Shown here: positions 18,104-27,179 of the stretch, piece after piece
How the letters are laid out: each line of letters starts with the position of its first letter
Position numbering within the stretch: position 1 is the first letter of the stretch
Assembly (NCBI GenBank): GCA_020638675.1
Contig: JACKID010000002.1
Span: 248,001 to 312,000 of the forward strand
Reading direction: 5' to 3'
DNA length: 64,000 bases
Source of the DNA: Planctomycetota bacterium
GTDB taxonomy: Bacteria; Planctomycetota; UBA8742; UBA2392
The notes under the pieces: generated by a model
Told to the model about the DNA's origin: nothing
Seen by the model: only the letters and a program-made list of their open reading frames with translations
Database searches by the model: none
Translations under genes and position numbers: made by a program

Positions 18104-19957
18104 CTAGCGGCGGTGGAAGATCTTTTCCAGGTCGGTGAAGCCGAGCTTGTAGGTTGTCGGGCGCCCGTGTGGGCAGCTGAACGTGTGCGGGACGGTCTCG
18201 CCGAGCAGCAACAGGTTCTTGATCTGCTGCGGCTCGAGAACGTCGCCCGCTTTGATGGCCGCGTGGCACGCCACACTCTCGACCATGCTTTTGCGCATCT
18301 CTTGCGGGGTATTGGGTTTGCGCCCCTGCGCCAGCTCCTCGAGGATTTCCTGGACAACCTCGAGGTGCTTGCCGCCGACTGAGTACTTCGGCACCGCGCG
18401 CAGCGCCCACGCCCCGTGACCGAACGCCTCCAGCTCGAAGCCGAACTCTTTCAGGGCATCCAGGTGCGCACCCGCAAGATCGGCTGCCGCAATGGAAAGC
18501 TCAAGCGGCTGCGGAACCAGCAGTCTCTGGCGCTCCATCGGCTGGGCGGAAATCCGGTTCTCGAGCAGCCAGTACAGGATCCGCTCGTGGTATGCGTGCT
18601 GGTCAATCACGACCATCCCGTCCGCGACCTCGACAACAATGTACGTCGCACCGACCTGGAACAGGGCTTTCGCCTGCGCCAGCAGGCCTGTATCCGGCGT
18701 CTGTCGGCTGATTTCTTCGGACTTCGCAGTCGCGGCAGGCTCCGGGCCGGCGCTTGCGGCACGCACTTCGAAGCGCGAAATCGCCGGCCCCATCGCTTCG
18801 TCCAGCACGCGCCGCGCATCCTGCCAGCGATGCTCCGCATCGCGTGCTCGCTGCTCGGACTGCGAGTCGAACAGGCGATGCTGCGAAACATCAAAGGTGG
18901 GCTCAAACGGCGAGTCCGGCCTTGCCTGCGGCAGCGCCGGTCCGTGCAGCTTGATGGCGGGCAACACGCCGCTGTTGATCAGCTTCTCCGTCAGCGCAGA
19001 CTTCACCAGCGAGAACAGACGGTTGTGCTCCATGAACCGCACTTCCGTCTTGGCCGGGTGCACGTTCACGTCGATGCTGTCCGGCTCAACGGTCAGAAAC
19101 AGCACGGCGACCGGGTAACGGCCCGGCGGCAGGAATTCGCGGTAGGCCAGGATCACCGCCTGGATCAGCGAACGGTCCTTGATCGGGCGACGATTGGCGA
19201 ACAGCAGCAGCCCCTTGCTGTTCGGGCGATGCATGGCGGGCGGGGCGACAAATCCGTCCAGCCGCCCGTACGGCTCGTACTCGTGGATTTCCAGCATCCC
19301 CTCGCGGAAACGATCGCCGTACAGGTCGCGGACGCGGTCGGACTGATTCTGCCCCTCCGGCACGTCGAAAGCCTTGCGCGAGCCGTGGGTCAGAGAAAAA
19401 CCGACTTCCGGGTTCGCGGCCGCGATCGCCTGCATCAGCTCAACCACGTGGCTGAACTCCGTGGAATCGCCCTTGAGCCAACGGCGCCGTGCGGGAACGT
19501 TGAAGAACAGATCGCGGATCTCGACGACGGTGCCCGGCGCGCCGGCCGTCTCGCGAATCTCCCCCAGTTCACCGCCGCTGCTCTCGAGTTCCAGCGCGGC
19601 CTGCGCTGTGCCGGTGCGGGTCGTGAGCCTGGCGCGCGAAACGCTCTGGATGCTGGCAAGCGCCTCGCCGCGGAAGCCGTGGGTCAGCACGTGAAACAGT
19701 TGCTCCACGCTGGTGAGCTTGCTGGTGGCGTGGGGCTCGAAGGCCAGCGCGAGGTCGGCGGCGTCCATGCCGGCGCCGTTGTCGGCGACGCGGATCAGCG
19801 TCTTGCCCGCGTCGACCAGCTGCACGTCCACGCGCGTGGCACCGGCGTCGAGCGCGTTTTCCACCAGCTCTTTGACGACGCTCGCCGGGCGTTCGACCAC
19901 CTCGCCGGCGGCGATCTTGTTGGCAAGCTCAGGGGGCAGCAATTGGATGCGCGCCAT
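18104..19957 (-). CDS. mutL: DNA mismatch repair protein MutL
   Basis: 617-residue mismatch-repair matchmaker linking MutS recognition to downstream steps. The N-terminal GHKL ATPase is intact: IAAGEVVERPASVVKELVEN, DNGAGM and FRGEALASI. The C-terminal dimerisation domain has DQHAYHERILYW, ACHAAIKAGD and CPHGRPT. The endonuclease signature DQHA(X)2E(X)4E appears altered, because Trp (codon at 18569-18571) occupies the place of the final Glu. Nicking activity is therefore uncertain. ATG start at 19957. It is divergent from the H1-like gene; mutS is not nearby. Confidence 0.95.
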   Translation of the reverse strand: MARIQLLPPELANKIAAGEVVERPASVVKELVENALDAGATRVDVQLVDAGKTLIRVADNGAGMDAADLALAFEPHATSKLTSVEQLFHVLTHGFRGEALASIQSVSRARLTTRTGTAQAALELESSGGELGEIRETAGAPGTVVEIRDLFFNVPARRRWLKGDSTEFSHVVELMQAIAAANPEVGFSLTHGSRKAFDVPEGQNQSDRVRDLYGDRFREGMLEIHEYEPYGRLDGFVAPPAMHRPNSKGLLLFANRRPIKDRSLIQAVILAYREFLPPGRYPVAVLFLTVEPDSIDVNVHPAKTEVRFMEHNRLFSLVKSALTEKLINSGVLPAIKLHGPALPQARPDSPFEPTFDVSQHRLFDSQSEQRARDAEHRWQDARRVLDEAMGPAISRFEVRAASAGPEPAATAKSEEISRQTPDTGLLAQAKALFQVGATYIVVEVADGMVVIDQHAYHERILYWLLENRISAQPMERQRLLVPQPLELSIAAADLAGAHLDALKEFGFELEAFGHGAWALRAVPKYSVGGKHLEVVQEILEELAQGRKPNTPQEMRKSMVESVACHAAIKAGDVLEPQQIKNLLLLGETVPHTFSCPHGRPTTYKLGFTDLEKIFHRR

Positions 19958-20183
19958 GCCGCGATGGTAAGGGCACGTGCGACATCCACAACGAGTGTCG
20001 AGGGTATGTTGGCGGGAGTGGAAAACGACACCGCTGCCTGAAAGCGCACAAATTATTCCCCACGCCAGATGCGTTCAATTGAGCCTCCGGCGGCGGTCGG
20101 AGACTTTTGTCTTGACTGGAACGCCAGAATTCCTATTGGGCTGTGGCAGTATTTGTTGCAGGCCGCTGACCCGGAGGAGTCCT

Positions 20184-20873
20184 ATGGCAGCAAAAGCCAA
20201 GTCCGGAACCCGCAAGTCGAAAGGCGGCAAGTCCGCGAAGCCCGTGAAGAAGTCGGCCAAGAGCCCGGCCGGGAAGTCCGCGGCCCGAAAGTCCAAACCG
20301 GCGCCCAAAAAGTCGGCGAAGAAGGCTGCCAAAAAGACCGCGAAAAAGTCCGCAGCCAAGAAGGCGGCGCCGGGCGCTGCGAAGAAATCCGCCTCCGGGA
20401 CGAAGCGGAAACCGGCAAGCGTTAAGAAGGCCGGCAAGGCATCGGCCCGCCGTAGCGCGGGCAAGAAAAACACAGAACCAGCCAGGACCACCACCAAGAA
20501 GAGCACAACCGGGAAGAAGAAGTCTATGGCCAGCAAGTCAGCAACGAAGGGCAAGCCCGCCAAGAGCAAGCCGGCGTCCAAGAGCAAATCCGCAAGCAAG
20601 GCCAAGTCCGCGAGCAAGTCGTCCGGCAAGAAGGAAGCGGTCGGCGCGGGCAAGACCCCCGCACACCCGAATCCGCCGCGCCCGGGCGCGATGGCCAACG
20701 AGCCGTCGGACGTCGACGAGTACGAAACCATGCGCCAGGCCGCCGTCGAGCCGTTCCGCCGCGACGGCGCGATGCCGAAGCCCGGCGCCGCCGGCCGACT
20801 GTTCGACGACGAGGAAGAACTCGAGGACTACGACCCGTTGTTCGACGAAGTTGGCGAAGAAGAAGACGAGTAG
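20184..20873 (+). CDS. Histone H1-like Lys/Ala/Ser-rich protein with acidic C-terminal tail
   Basis: 229-residue protein of extreme composition. Residues 1 to about 155 are tandem-like KSAK/KKA/KSAS units (for example KKSAKKAAKKTAKKSAAKKA), matching the C-terminal domain of histone H1 and bacterial HctB/Hc1-like or AlgP-like proteins that bind DNA nonspecifically. The last about 60 residues change character: PNPPRPGAMANEPSDVDEYE, then strongly acidic FDDEEELEDYDPLFDEVGEE. The start is fixed by GGAGGAG at 20173-20179, six nt before ATG 20184. The long upstream extension of the frame has no ribosome site. A nucleoid-associated role is inferred from composition; a TraR/DksA-type C-terminus was looked for and not found. 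Confidence 0.8.
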   Translation: MAAKAKSGTRKSKGGKSAKPVKKSAKSPAGKSAARKSKPAPKKSAKKAAKKTAKKSAAKKAAPGAAKKSASGTKRKPASVKKAGKASARRSAGKKNTEPARTTTKKSTTGKKKSMASKSATKGKPAKSKPASKSKSASKAKSASKSSGKKEAVGAGKTPAHPNPPRPGAMANEPSDVDEYETMRQAAVEPFRRDGAMPKPGAAGRLFDDEEELEDYDPLFDEVGEEEDE

Positions 20874-20962
20874 AGACGAGTCCGGAGTCGAGTGCCCGCA
20901 GTCCGGCGTCGGACGGCACAGGCAAGCGCTCCTGACCCCTGACACCGGACCGGCGACTTTCC

Positions 20963-22198
20963 ATGCCCCACTTCGCACCAGTCGATGAGCAACTGGCCGA
21001 CCTGCTGCGCGGTGCGGCCGACGTCATCTCTGAAGAAGAGCTGCGCAAGCGCCTGCGCAAGTCGGCCGACGCGCAAAAGCCGCTGCGCGTGAAGCTGGGC
21101 ATCGACCCCAGCAGCCCCGACATCCACCTCGGTCACACGGTCGTGCTGCGCAAGCTTCGCGCATTCCAGGATCACGGGCACCAGGCCGTGCTGATCATCG
21201 GCGACTACACCGCCATGGTTGGCGACCCCAGCGGAAAGAACAAAACCCGACCGCAGCTCGGCATCGAGCAGGTCGAGCGCAACGCGCTCACGTACATCGC
21301 CCAGGCCGCCAAGGTGCTGGACATGGACAAGACCGAGGTCGTCCGCAACGGCGAGTGGTTCCACAAGATGGAATTCCTCGACGTGCTGAAGCTCTCGGCG
21401 CGCACCACTGTGTCACAGATGCTCGAGCGCGACGACTTCACCAAACGCTACGACGCCGAGCAGCCGATCAGCCTGCACGAGTTCCTGTACCCGCTGATGC
21501 AGGGCTGGGACAGCGTCATGGTCAAGGCCGACGTCGAGCTTGGCGGCACTGACCAGCTGTTTAACCTGCTCATGGGCCGCCGCCTGCAGGAGCAGGAGGG
21601 CATGCAGCCCCAGGTCTGCCTGACCACGCCGATCATCCCCGGGCTGGACGGCGAGCAGAAGATGTCCAAGAGCCTCGGCAATGCCATAGGCGTAAATGAC
21701 GAGCCAAACGACATGTACGGCAAGGTCATGAGCATTCCCGACAGGCTCATGAACGACTGGTACACGCTGCTGACCCGCGAGCCAATGGCGCACCTGAAAA
21801 GGCTGCTGGACCCCGAGCAAACGCCGGCCGTCGAGGCCAAGCATGCGCTGGCCCACCTGATCGTGCAGGAGATGCACAGCGCTGAAGCCGCCAATGCGGC
21901 GCGCGAGCATTTCTACGACGTTCACAAGCGCGGCAAGCTGCCGGATGACATTCCCGAAGTCGAAGTCGCGCTGCAGGACGACGGCATTCCGGCATTTGCG
22001 CTGATCAAGGAAGTGCACAAGGTTTCGGGGGGTGATGCCCGGCGTCTCCTGAAACAGGGCGGCGTGAAGCTGATCCAACCCGACAACGACGACGAATTCA
22101 GCGTCGACGACGAGAAAGCCGCCTTCACGGCCGAAGACCTGCAAGGGCGCATTCTCAAGGTCGGCAAGCGCCACTTTTACCGCCTGAAGCTCAAGTAG
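20963..22198 (+). CDS. tyrS: Tyrosine--tRNA ligase
   Basis: 411-residue class I aminoacyl-tRNA synthetase charging tRNA-Tyr. The HIGH-type motif is IHLGH inside GIDPSSPDIHLGH (about residues 46-58). The tyrosine pocket includes LGGTDQLFNLLMGR, and the KMSKS loop is present as QKMSKSLGNAIG (about residue 233). A C-terminal S4-like RNA-binding segment (GGDARRLLKQGGVKL, KVGKRHFYRLKL) ends the protein. The arrangement fits the TyrZ/TyrRS type 2 subfamily. It lies 89 nt after the H1-like gene. Confidence 0.96.
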   Translation: MPHFAPVDEQLADLLRGAADVISEEELRKRLRKSADAQKPLRVKLGIDPSSPDIHLGHTVVLRKLRAFQDHGHQAVLIIGDYTAMVGDPSGKNKTRPQLGIEQVERNALTYIAQAAKVLDMDKTEVVRNGEWFHKMEFLDVLKLSARTTVSQMLERDDFTKRYDAEQPISLHEFLYPLMQGWDSVMVKADVELGGTDQLFNLLMGRRLQEQEGMQPQVCLTTPIIPGLDGEQKMSKSLGNAIGVNDEPNDMYGKVMSIPDRLMNDWYTLLTREPMAHLKRLLDPEQTPAVEAKHALAHLIVQEMHSAEAANAAREHFYDVHKRGKLPDDIPEVEVALQDDGIPAFALIKEVHKVSGGDARRLLKQGGVKLIQPDNDDEFSVDDEKAAFTAEDLQGRILKVGKRHFYRLKLK

Positions 22199-22315
22199 CG
22201 GCTGCCTCCCTCCAAAATCGCAATCCGATTGGAACAGCCCGCCGCTGATTCCGTACTACTGTTAACCACGACATTGGGCGGCGGCGTATGATGTCCGCCG
22301 GTATCGGGAGACGGC

Positions 22316-25300
22316 ATGCGCAACAACAAGCTTGTGATTGTGGCATTGGGTGTGGTTCTTCTGCTGGCCCTGGCAGGGGGCATCTACGTGGTTGCGGGAC
22401 CGGGGCTGGGCACCGGCCGCTCCGGCAACAGTATCGCCGGCGGCAACGGGGGCCTCGACGGTGCCCCCCTGGATGGCGACCCGCTGGCCGGCGCCGATGG
22501 CGGCGATTCGCCCCTCGGGACGAACCCGAACGACAAGGGAACCGACAACAACTCCAAGGGCAGCCAGGTCAAGGGCCCCGGCGACAACCAGAACAACGGC
22601 AGCGACCCCAACAACAAGGGCACCGGCAAGACCGGCGCAGGCACCGACAACGATTCGACCGACCCCGACGCAACCGAACCACAACCCGAGCAGGAGTGGG
22701 AGCCCGTTGAAACCGTTGCGTTCGTTCACGGGCGCGTGACTTTCAAGTCCGACGGGCGGCCGGCCGTCGGCGCCAAAGTCACGGCCGAGATCACCGACGG
22801 CCAGAACTTCGGCTGGGGCCGTGTTCGGCCGATGCTGCCCGCGCAGGACAAGAACAAGCCCAAGCCCGAGATCAGCGGCAGCGCCACCACAGACGGTGCC
22901 GGCGAATACCGCATCGAGCTGAAAATGAAAAGCTGGCAGGCCAAGCCCAAGGACGGCGAAAGCGGTGAAGACCGCGCGGGCTGGGCCGGGCAGACCTGGG
23001 GCGTGGACATGACCTGCATCGTCGCGACCCTGCCGGGCTATGCGCCATCCAAGTCGGCGGCGTTCCAGCTTGATCCCGAGTCCGACACGGAGATGAACCT
23101 CAAGCTCGCCGTGCCTGCAGCCATCACCGGGCGGGTCATCGACGCGGAAACGCGCGAGGGCATCCCGGGCGCAACCGGGAGCCTGCAGGACTCGGAGGCC
23201 TGGGCCGATGGAGGATCCGTCCCCCGCAACTTCACGACCGACGAGCGCGGCTACTTCTCGCTGAACTCGCTGCCCGCGAGCACCTACGTGCTGAGCATCG
23301 AGGCCGCAGGCTACGCGCCATACAACGGATGGCAGGGTCAGGGACGGATCAACCTGAGCGGCGGCGGCGAAAAGAACATCGGCGACATTGCGCTGATGCG
23401 TGCCGCAACGGTCCGCGGACGCGTCATCAGCGCTGACAACGCTGAGCCCATTGCCAACGCGAGCATCGAATTCACGCAGGGAAACCGCTGGGGCGCATGG
23501 TCCAACAGCAACGGCACGTCCGGCGAAGACGGCACCTTCGTAATCGAGGACGTCGAGCCGGGCAGCTACACGATCAAAGTGCGCGCTTCAAGCTACGCGC
23601 TGCTGGAGATGCCCGCCCAAACCATCGAAGCGGGCAAAACCCTCGACCTCGGCGACCTCAAACTCGACCACGGTCTGACGCTGAGCGGCAAGGTTACCAA
23701 TGCGGATGGCCAGCCGGTCGCGGGCGCGCACTTGCGCCTGTCCGAAATCCCTGAGGGTATGTCATGGGGACGCTGGGGCCAGGAAGTAGGCAGCACGGAA
23801 AGTGGCGAAGACGGGACGTACACGCTTGGCGGCGCCAGCATCGGTGAGTGGCGCTTCACTGTCACGGCCGACGGCTATGCCAACTTTGAGCAGACCGTGA
23901 AGATCGGCGGTGCGGGCCAGACGATCGACGTGAAGCTCGAAAAGGGCGGCACGATCATCGGGCGCGTGCTCGACTCCGACGGCAACCCGGTAAAGGACGT
24001 GTCGGTCAGTTGTGTCAGCCACGCTGACCAGGCCTACTCTCTCTGGAAGTCACAGCCTACGACGATGGCCGGCGTGCTGTTCGGCGCCGCAAGAAACTCT
24101 GCCAACACGCTCGAGGATGGCTCGTTCCGGCTCGAAAACGTCGCGGCCGGCGAATACCTGGTGATCGCGGGCGGCTTCAATGAGTCCACCGCATTCAAGG
24201 ACAACATCCGCGTCGAGAACGATCGCGAAGTCAGCGCCGGCGACATCAAGTTCGGCGGCAAGGGCGCAGCGCGCATCACGATTACCGAAGACGGTGTGCC
24301 CGTCCCCACCATGACGGTCCGCGTCACCGAAAACATGGGCTTCGGGGGCATGAACAACTTCCAGGGCGTCACCGACAGCATGGGTGTTGCGCTTATCGAA
24401 AAGATCCCGGCCGGTACCTACTACATCCGCACGGATCGCGATGAGGGGACGTTCGACACCGACATGCTCAGCCAGCGCCGCGTCATCATCAAGGTCGGCG
24501 AGACGAGCGAGCTGACCGTCGAGTTGCGCCCCAAAGACGGCGTCTACCTGCACGGCAAGCTCACCATGAACGGCAAGGCGACGTTCGCCGACATCATCCT
24601 GATCGGAACCGGCGACCGCGCGGACGTGGTCAAGACGACCAAGCCCGTCGAGGGCGGCGTCTATGAATTCGTCGGACTGAAGCCGGGCACGTACGTGCTT
24701 CACGCACGCGAGTCGGATTCACACGTGACGGCGAAAGCGACACTGACCCTGACGCAGGCGGGTGATTTCCCGTTCGACCGCGACTTCAAGGGCTACGTCG
24801 TCTCCGGCGTCGTGAACACGCCGGACAACTCGGCCGCCCAGCGCACGTCGGTCTCGGTCAGCATCAATCACACCGTCAATGAAAAGCCTGAGTACGCCCA
24901 GTGGCTGCGCGGGCGCGCCACGCCGGACGCCGACGGCAAGTTCAGGCTGGAGAACGTCACGCCCGGTACCTACGTGATCAGCGCATCATTGGAGGGTGTC
25001 GGGCACGCGTCCACCGAAGTGACAGTCGGCGACGGCGACGTAGTCGGCCTAAGCATCTCCATCGCCCAGAACAGCGGCAGTATCAAGGTCACGGTCAGCA
25101 AGCTGAACGGCACTCCGGTCAGCGGCAGCGCTTTCGCCCTGCTTTCGCTGGAGACGCCGGAGGGCTCGCCCGTGGATCTTGGTGAGAACTTCCAGGGCTT
25201 CTTCATGCTGTCCGAGGGCTCGGCGCAGACTATCCCGACCGTGCAGCCCGGCACCTACACCGTGATCCTCAACGGCGCGGGCTACATCAGCGAACGCAAG

Positions 25301-25651
25301 GCAAACGTCGTCGTCACGAACGGCCAGGTTACGCTCGTGAACATGGAACTCACGGCCGCGGCCGAGCTGCACCTGACGTTCACCAATACTGAAGTCACGC
25401 AGGCGATGCTCGACGCGGCGTCGATTCGATACTTCAACGCCCAGGGCGCAGAGGTGCCCAGGGAGTCGAGCGTGTTCGATGCCATGGGCCAGCCGGAAGT
25501 ACCCGAAGCGCCCACGCTGAAAGCCAAGTACCTCAACAGCCAGGTGACGGAGGTGCGAGTCAAGGTCGCCGGCTACGCGGAGCTGGTGGTGCCGGTTGAA
25601 TTCGCAATCGGCAAGAAAATCGAGAAACAGGAATCACTCATCGCGGAATAG
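22316..25651 (+). CDS. Membrane-anchored protein with multiple carboxypeptidase regulatory-like (CNA-B/Ig-like) repeats
   Basis: 1111-residue predicted extracytoplasmic protein. One N-terminal hydrophobic segment (LVIVALGVVLLLALAGGIYV) serves as signal anchor. A Gly/Asn/Asp/Lys-rich linker (residues about 35-130) follows. At least seven beta-sandwich repeats of the carboxypeptidase regulatory-domain type come next, recognisable by recurring starts such as GRVTFKSDGRPAVGAKV, GRVIDAETREGIPGATG, GRVISADNAEPIANASI, GKVTNADGQPVAGAHLR and GRVLDSDGNPVKDVSVS. Such repeats are structural; no catalytic domain is seen. GGGAG-type ribosome site at 22306-22310, six nt before the ATG. A strong terminator follows. 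Likely an envelope adhesion or scaffold protein, by inference. Confidence 0.85.
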   Translation: MRNNKLVIVALGVVLLLALAGGIYVVAGPGLGTGRSGNSIAGGNGGLDGAPLDGDPLAGADGGDSPLGTNPNDKGTDNNSKGSQVKGPGDNQNNGSDPNNKGTGKTGAGTDNDSTDPDATEPQPEQEWEPVETVAFVHGRVTFKSDGRPAVGAKVTAEITDGQNFGWGRVRPMLPAQDKNKPKPEISGSATTDGAGEYRIELKMKSWQAKPKDGESGEDRAGWAGQTWGVDMTCIVATLPGYAPSKSAAFQLDPESDTEMNLKLAVPAAITGRVIDAETREGIPGATGSLQDSEAWADGGSVPRNFTTDERGYFSLNSLPASTYVLSIEAAGYAPYNGWQGQGRINLSGGGEKNIGDIALMRAATVRGRVISADNAEPIANASIEFTQGNRWGAWSNSNGTSGEDGTFVIEDVEPGSYTIKVRASSYALLEMPAQTIEAGKTLDLGDLKLDHGLTLSGKVTNADGQPVAGAHLRLSEIPEGMSWGRWGQEVGSTESGEDGTYTLGGASIGEWRFTVTADGYANFEQTVKIGGAGQTIDVKLEKGGTIIGRVLDSDGNPVKDVSVSCVSHADQAYSLWKSQPTTMAGVLFGAARNSANTLEDGSFRLENVAAGEYLVIAGGFNESTAFKDNIRVENDREVSAGDIKFGGKGAARITITEDGVPVPTMTVRVTENMGFGGMNNFQGVTDSMGVALIEKIPAGTYYIRTDRDEGTFDTDMLSQRRVIIKVGETSELTVELRPKDGVYLHGKLTMNGKATFADIILIGTGDRADVVKTTKPVEGGVYEFVGLKPGTYVLHARESDSHVTAKATLTLTQAGDFPFDRDFKGYVVSGVVNTPDNSAAQRTSVSVSINHTVNEKPEYAQWLRGRATPDADGKFRLENVTPGTYVISASLEGVGHASTEVTVGDGDVVGLSISIAQNSGSIKVTVSKLNGTPVSGSAFALLSLETPEGSPVDLGENFQGFFMLSEGSAQTIPTVQPGTYTVILNGAGYISERKANVVVTNGQVTLVNMELTAAAELHLTFTNTEVTQAMLDAASIRYFNAQGAEVPRESSVFDAMGQPEVPEAPTLKAKYLNSQVTEVRVKVAGYAELVVPVEFAIGKKIEKQESLIAE

Positions 25652-25673
25652 CCGCCAGGGCGGGTGCGTTCTT

Positions 25674-25703
25674 GCCGGGGCGAATCTCGCCCCGGCTTGC
25701 TTT
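25674..25703 (+). terminator. Intrinsic terminator after the 1111-aa repeat protein
   Basis: A 10-bp perfect stem (GCCGGGGCGA / TCGCCCCGGC) with a 3-nt loop is followed by TTGCTTTTG. It separates the repeat-protein gene from the tldD-tldE pair. Confidence 0.8.
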
Positions 25704-25805
25704 TGTGACAGATGCGGCGGATTTCGCCCCTGCACATCGCGCACACGCGTACTACAGTGGATCCTTTACATCTGCGGACCGGGCAGGGCAGCGGAGAAGA
25801 AGTAC

Positions 25806-27179
25806 ATGAAGGACCAATTGACCGAGCTCGCAAAACGAGCAGAAGCCGACTACTGCGAGATTCGGGTCGAAGACAGCCGCCAGACCTCCATTGCCTTCCA
25901 GGGCAAAGACCTCGAGAACGTGCAGGAATCCCACATGTTCGGCGGCAACGTTCGCGCCTGCGTGAACGGCTGTTGGGGCTTTGTGACCTTCAATGACCTG
26001 AACACGCTTGAGTCGCGCGTGCAGGAGGCAGTCCGCAACGCCCGCGCCGCGGCGGCCGCGAACGCCGAGAAGACAGTCCTCGCGCCGGTTGAGCCGGTCG
26101 AAGACGTGGTGCGGCTGGACGTGAAATCCGACCCGCGCGAAGTCAGCCTGGAAGACAAGCTCAGCCTGTTCGGCGGCTACAACGAGCGCATGCTCGGCCA
26201 CGACGGCGTGACCAGCACCAACCTGCGCTACTTCGACACCTTCACCCACCTGCACTTCGCGAACAGCGAGGGCACCTGGCTGGATCGCGAGGCCCTCGAC
26301 ATGGGCATGGGCGGCAGCGCCGTCGCCCGCAACAACGGCACCACCGCGCGCGGCTCCGCCAGCGAAGGCGGGCGCGCCGATTTTGAGGCGTTCCGAGGTT
26401 TGGAAAAGCGCTTCGACGAAGCGGCCGAAGCGGCGGTCGACGCCGCCAAGTCCGAAGTCGTCGAAGGCGGCACCTACACCGTGATCTGCGACCCGCACCT
26501 GGCGGGCGTGTTCGTACACGAAGCCTTCGGGCACCTGTCCGAGGGCGACAACGTCGCCGAGGACCCGCGCATGCAGGAAGTGCTCAGGCTCGGGCGCCGC
26601 TTCGGTGAGAACTACCTGAACATCTGGGACACCGGGCTCGACAACGGGCTGCGCGGCTACCTGCCCTACGACGACGAAGGCGTGCCGACGCAAAAGACCT
26701 GGCTGATCCGCGAGGGCGAGCTTGTTGGTCGCCTCCACAGCCGCGAAACCGCCGGGCGCATGAAAGAGAAACCGACCGGCAATGCGCGCGCCATCAACTA
26801 TCGCTTCCCGCCCATCCCGCGCATGCGCAACACCTGCATCGGCAACGGGCCGCACGGCGGCTTCGAGGACCTTATCAAGGACGTCAAGCTCGGCATTTAC
26901 GCGATCAACAGCTCCGGCGGCCAGACCAACGGCGAGCTGTTCACGTTCACGGCCGGGCAGGCATTCATGATCCGCGACGGCAAACTGGCCGAGCGCGTCC
27001 GCGACGTCACGCTCAGCGGCAACGTGTTCGACACGCTGCGCAACATCACAGGCATTGCCGGCGACTTCCACGTGCAGGACGGCGCAGGCGGCTGCGGCAA
27101 GGGCGGCCAGATGCCTCTGCCGGTCAGCCACGGCAGCCCCCACATCCGTATCAAGGATGTCGTGATCGGAGGGCGCTAG
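25806..27179 (+). CDS. tldD: Metalloprotease TldD
   Basis: 457-residue active subunit of the heterodimeric TldD/TldE protease, which in E. coli matures microcin B17 and degrades CcdA. The zinc-binding HExxxH is FVHEAFGHLSEGD (about residue 240), followed by the conserved DDEGVPTQKTWLIREGELVG and PIPRMRNTCI segments. The C-terminal FTFTAGQAFMIRDGKL and GGCGKGGQMPLPVS are family hallmarks. A GGAGAAG site precedes ATG 25806; the upstream frame extension has no support. It abuts tldE with no gap. Confidence 0.94.
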   Translation: MKDQLTELAKRAEADYCEIRVEDSRQTSIAFQGKDLENVQESHMFGGNVRACVNGCWGFVTFNDLNTLESRVQEAVRNARAAAAANAEKTVLAPVEPVEDVVRLDVKSDPREVSLEDKLSLFGGYNERMLGHDGVTSTNLRYFDTFTHLHFANSEGTWLDREALDMGMGGSAVARNNGTTARGSASEGGRADFEAFRGLEKRFDEAAEAAVDAAKSEVVEGGTYTVICDPHLAGVFVHEAFGHLSEGDNVAEDPRMQEVLRLGRRFGENYLNIWDTGLDNGLRGYLPYDDEGVPTQKTWLIREGELVGRLHSRETAGRMKEKPTGNARAINYRFPPIPRMRNTCIGNGPHGGFEDLIKDVKLGIYAINSSGGQTNGELFTFTAGQAFMIRDGKLAERVRDVTLSGNVFDTLRNITGIAGDFHVQDGAGGCGKGGQMPLPVSHGSPHIRIKDVVIGGR

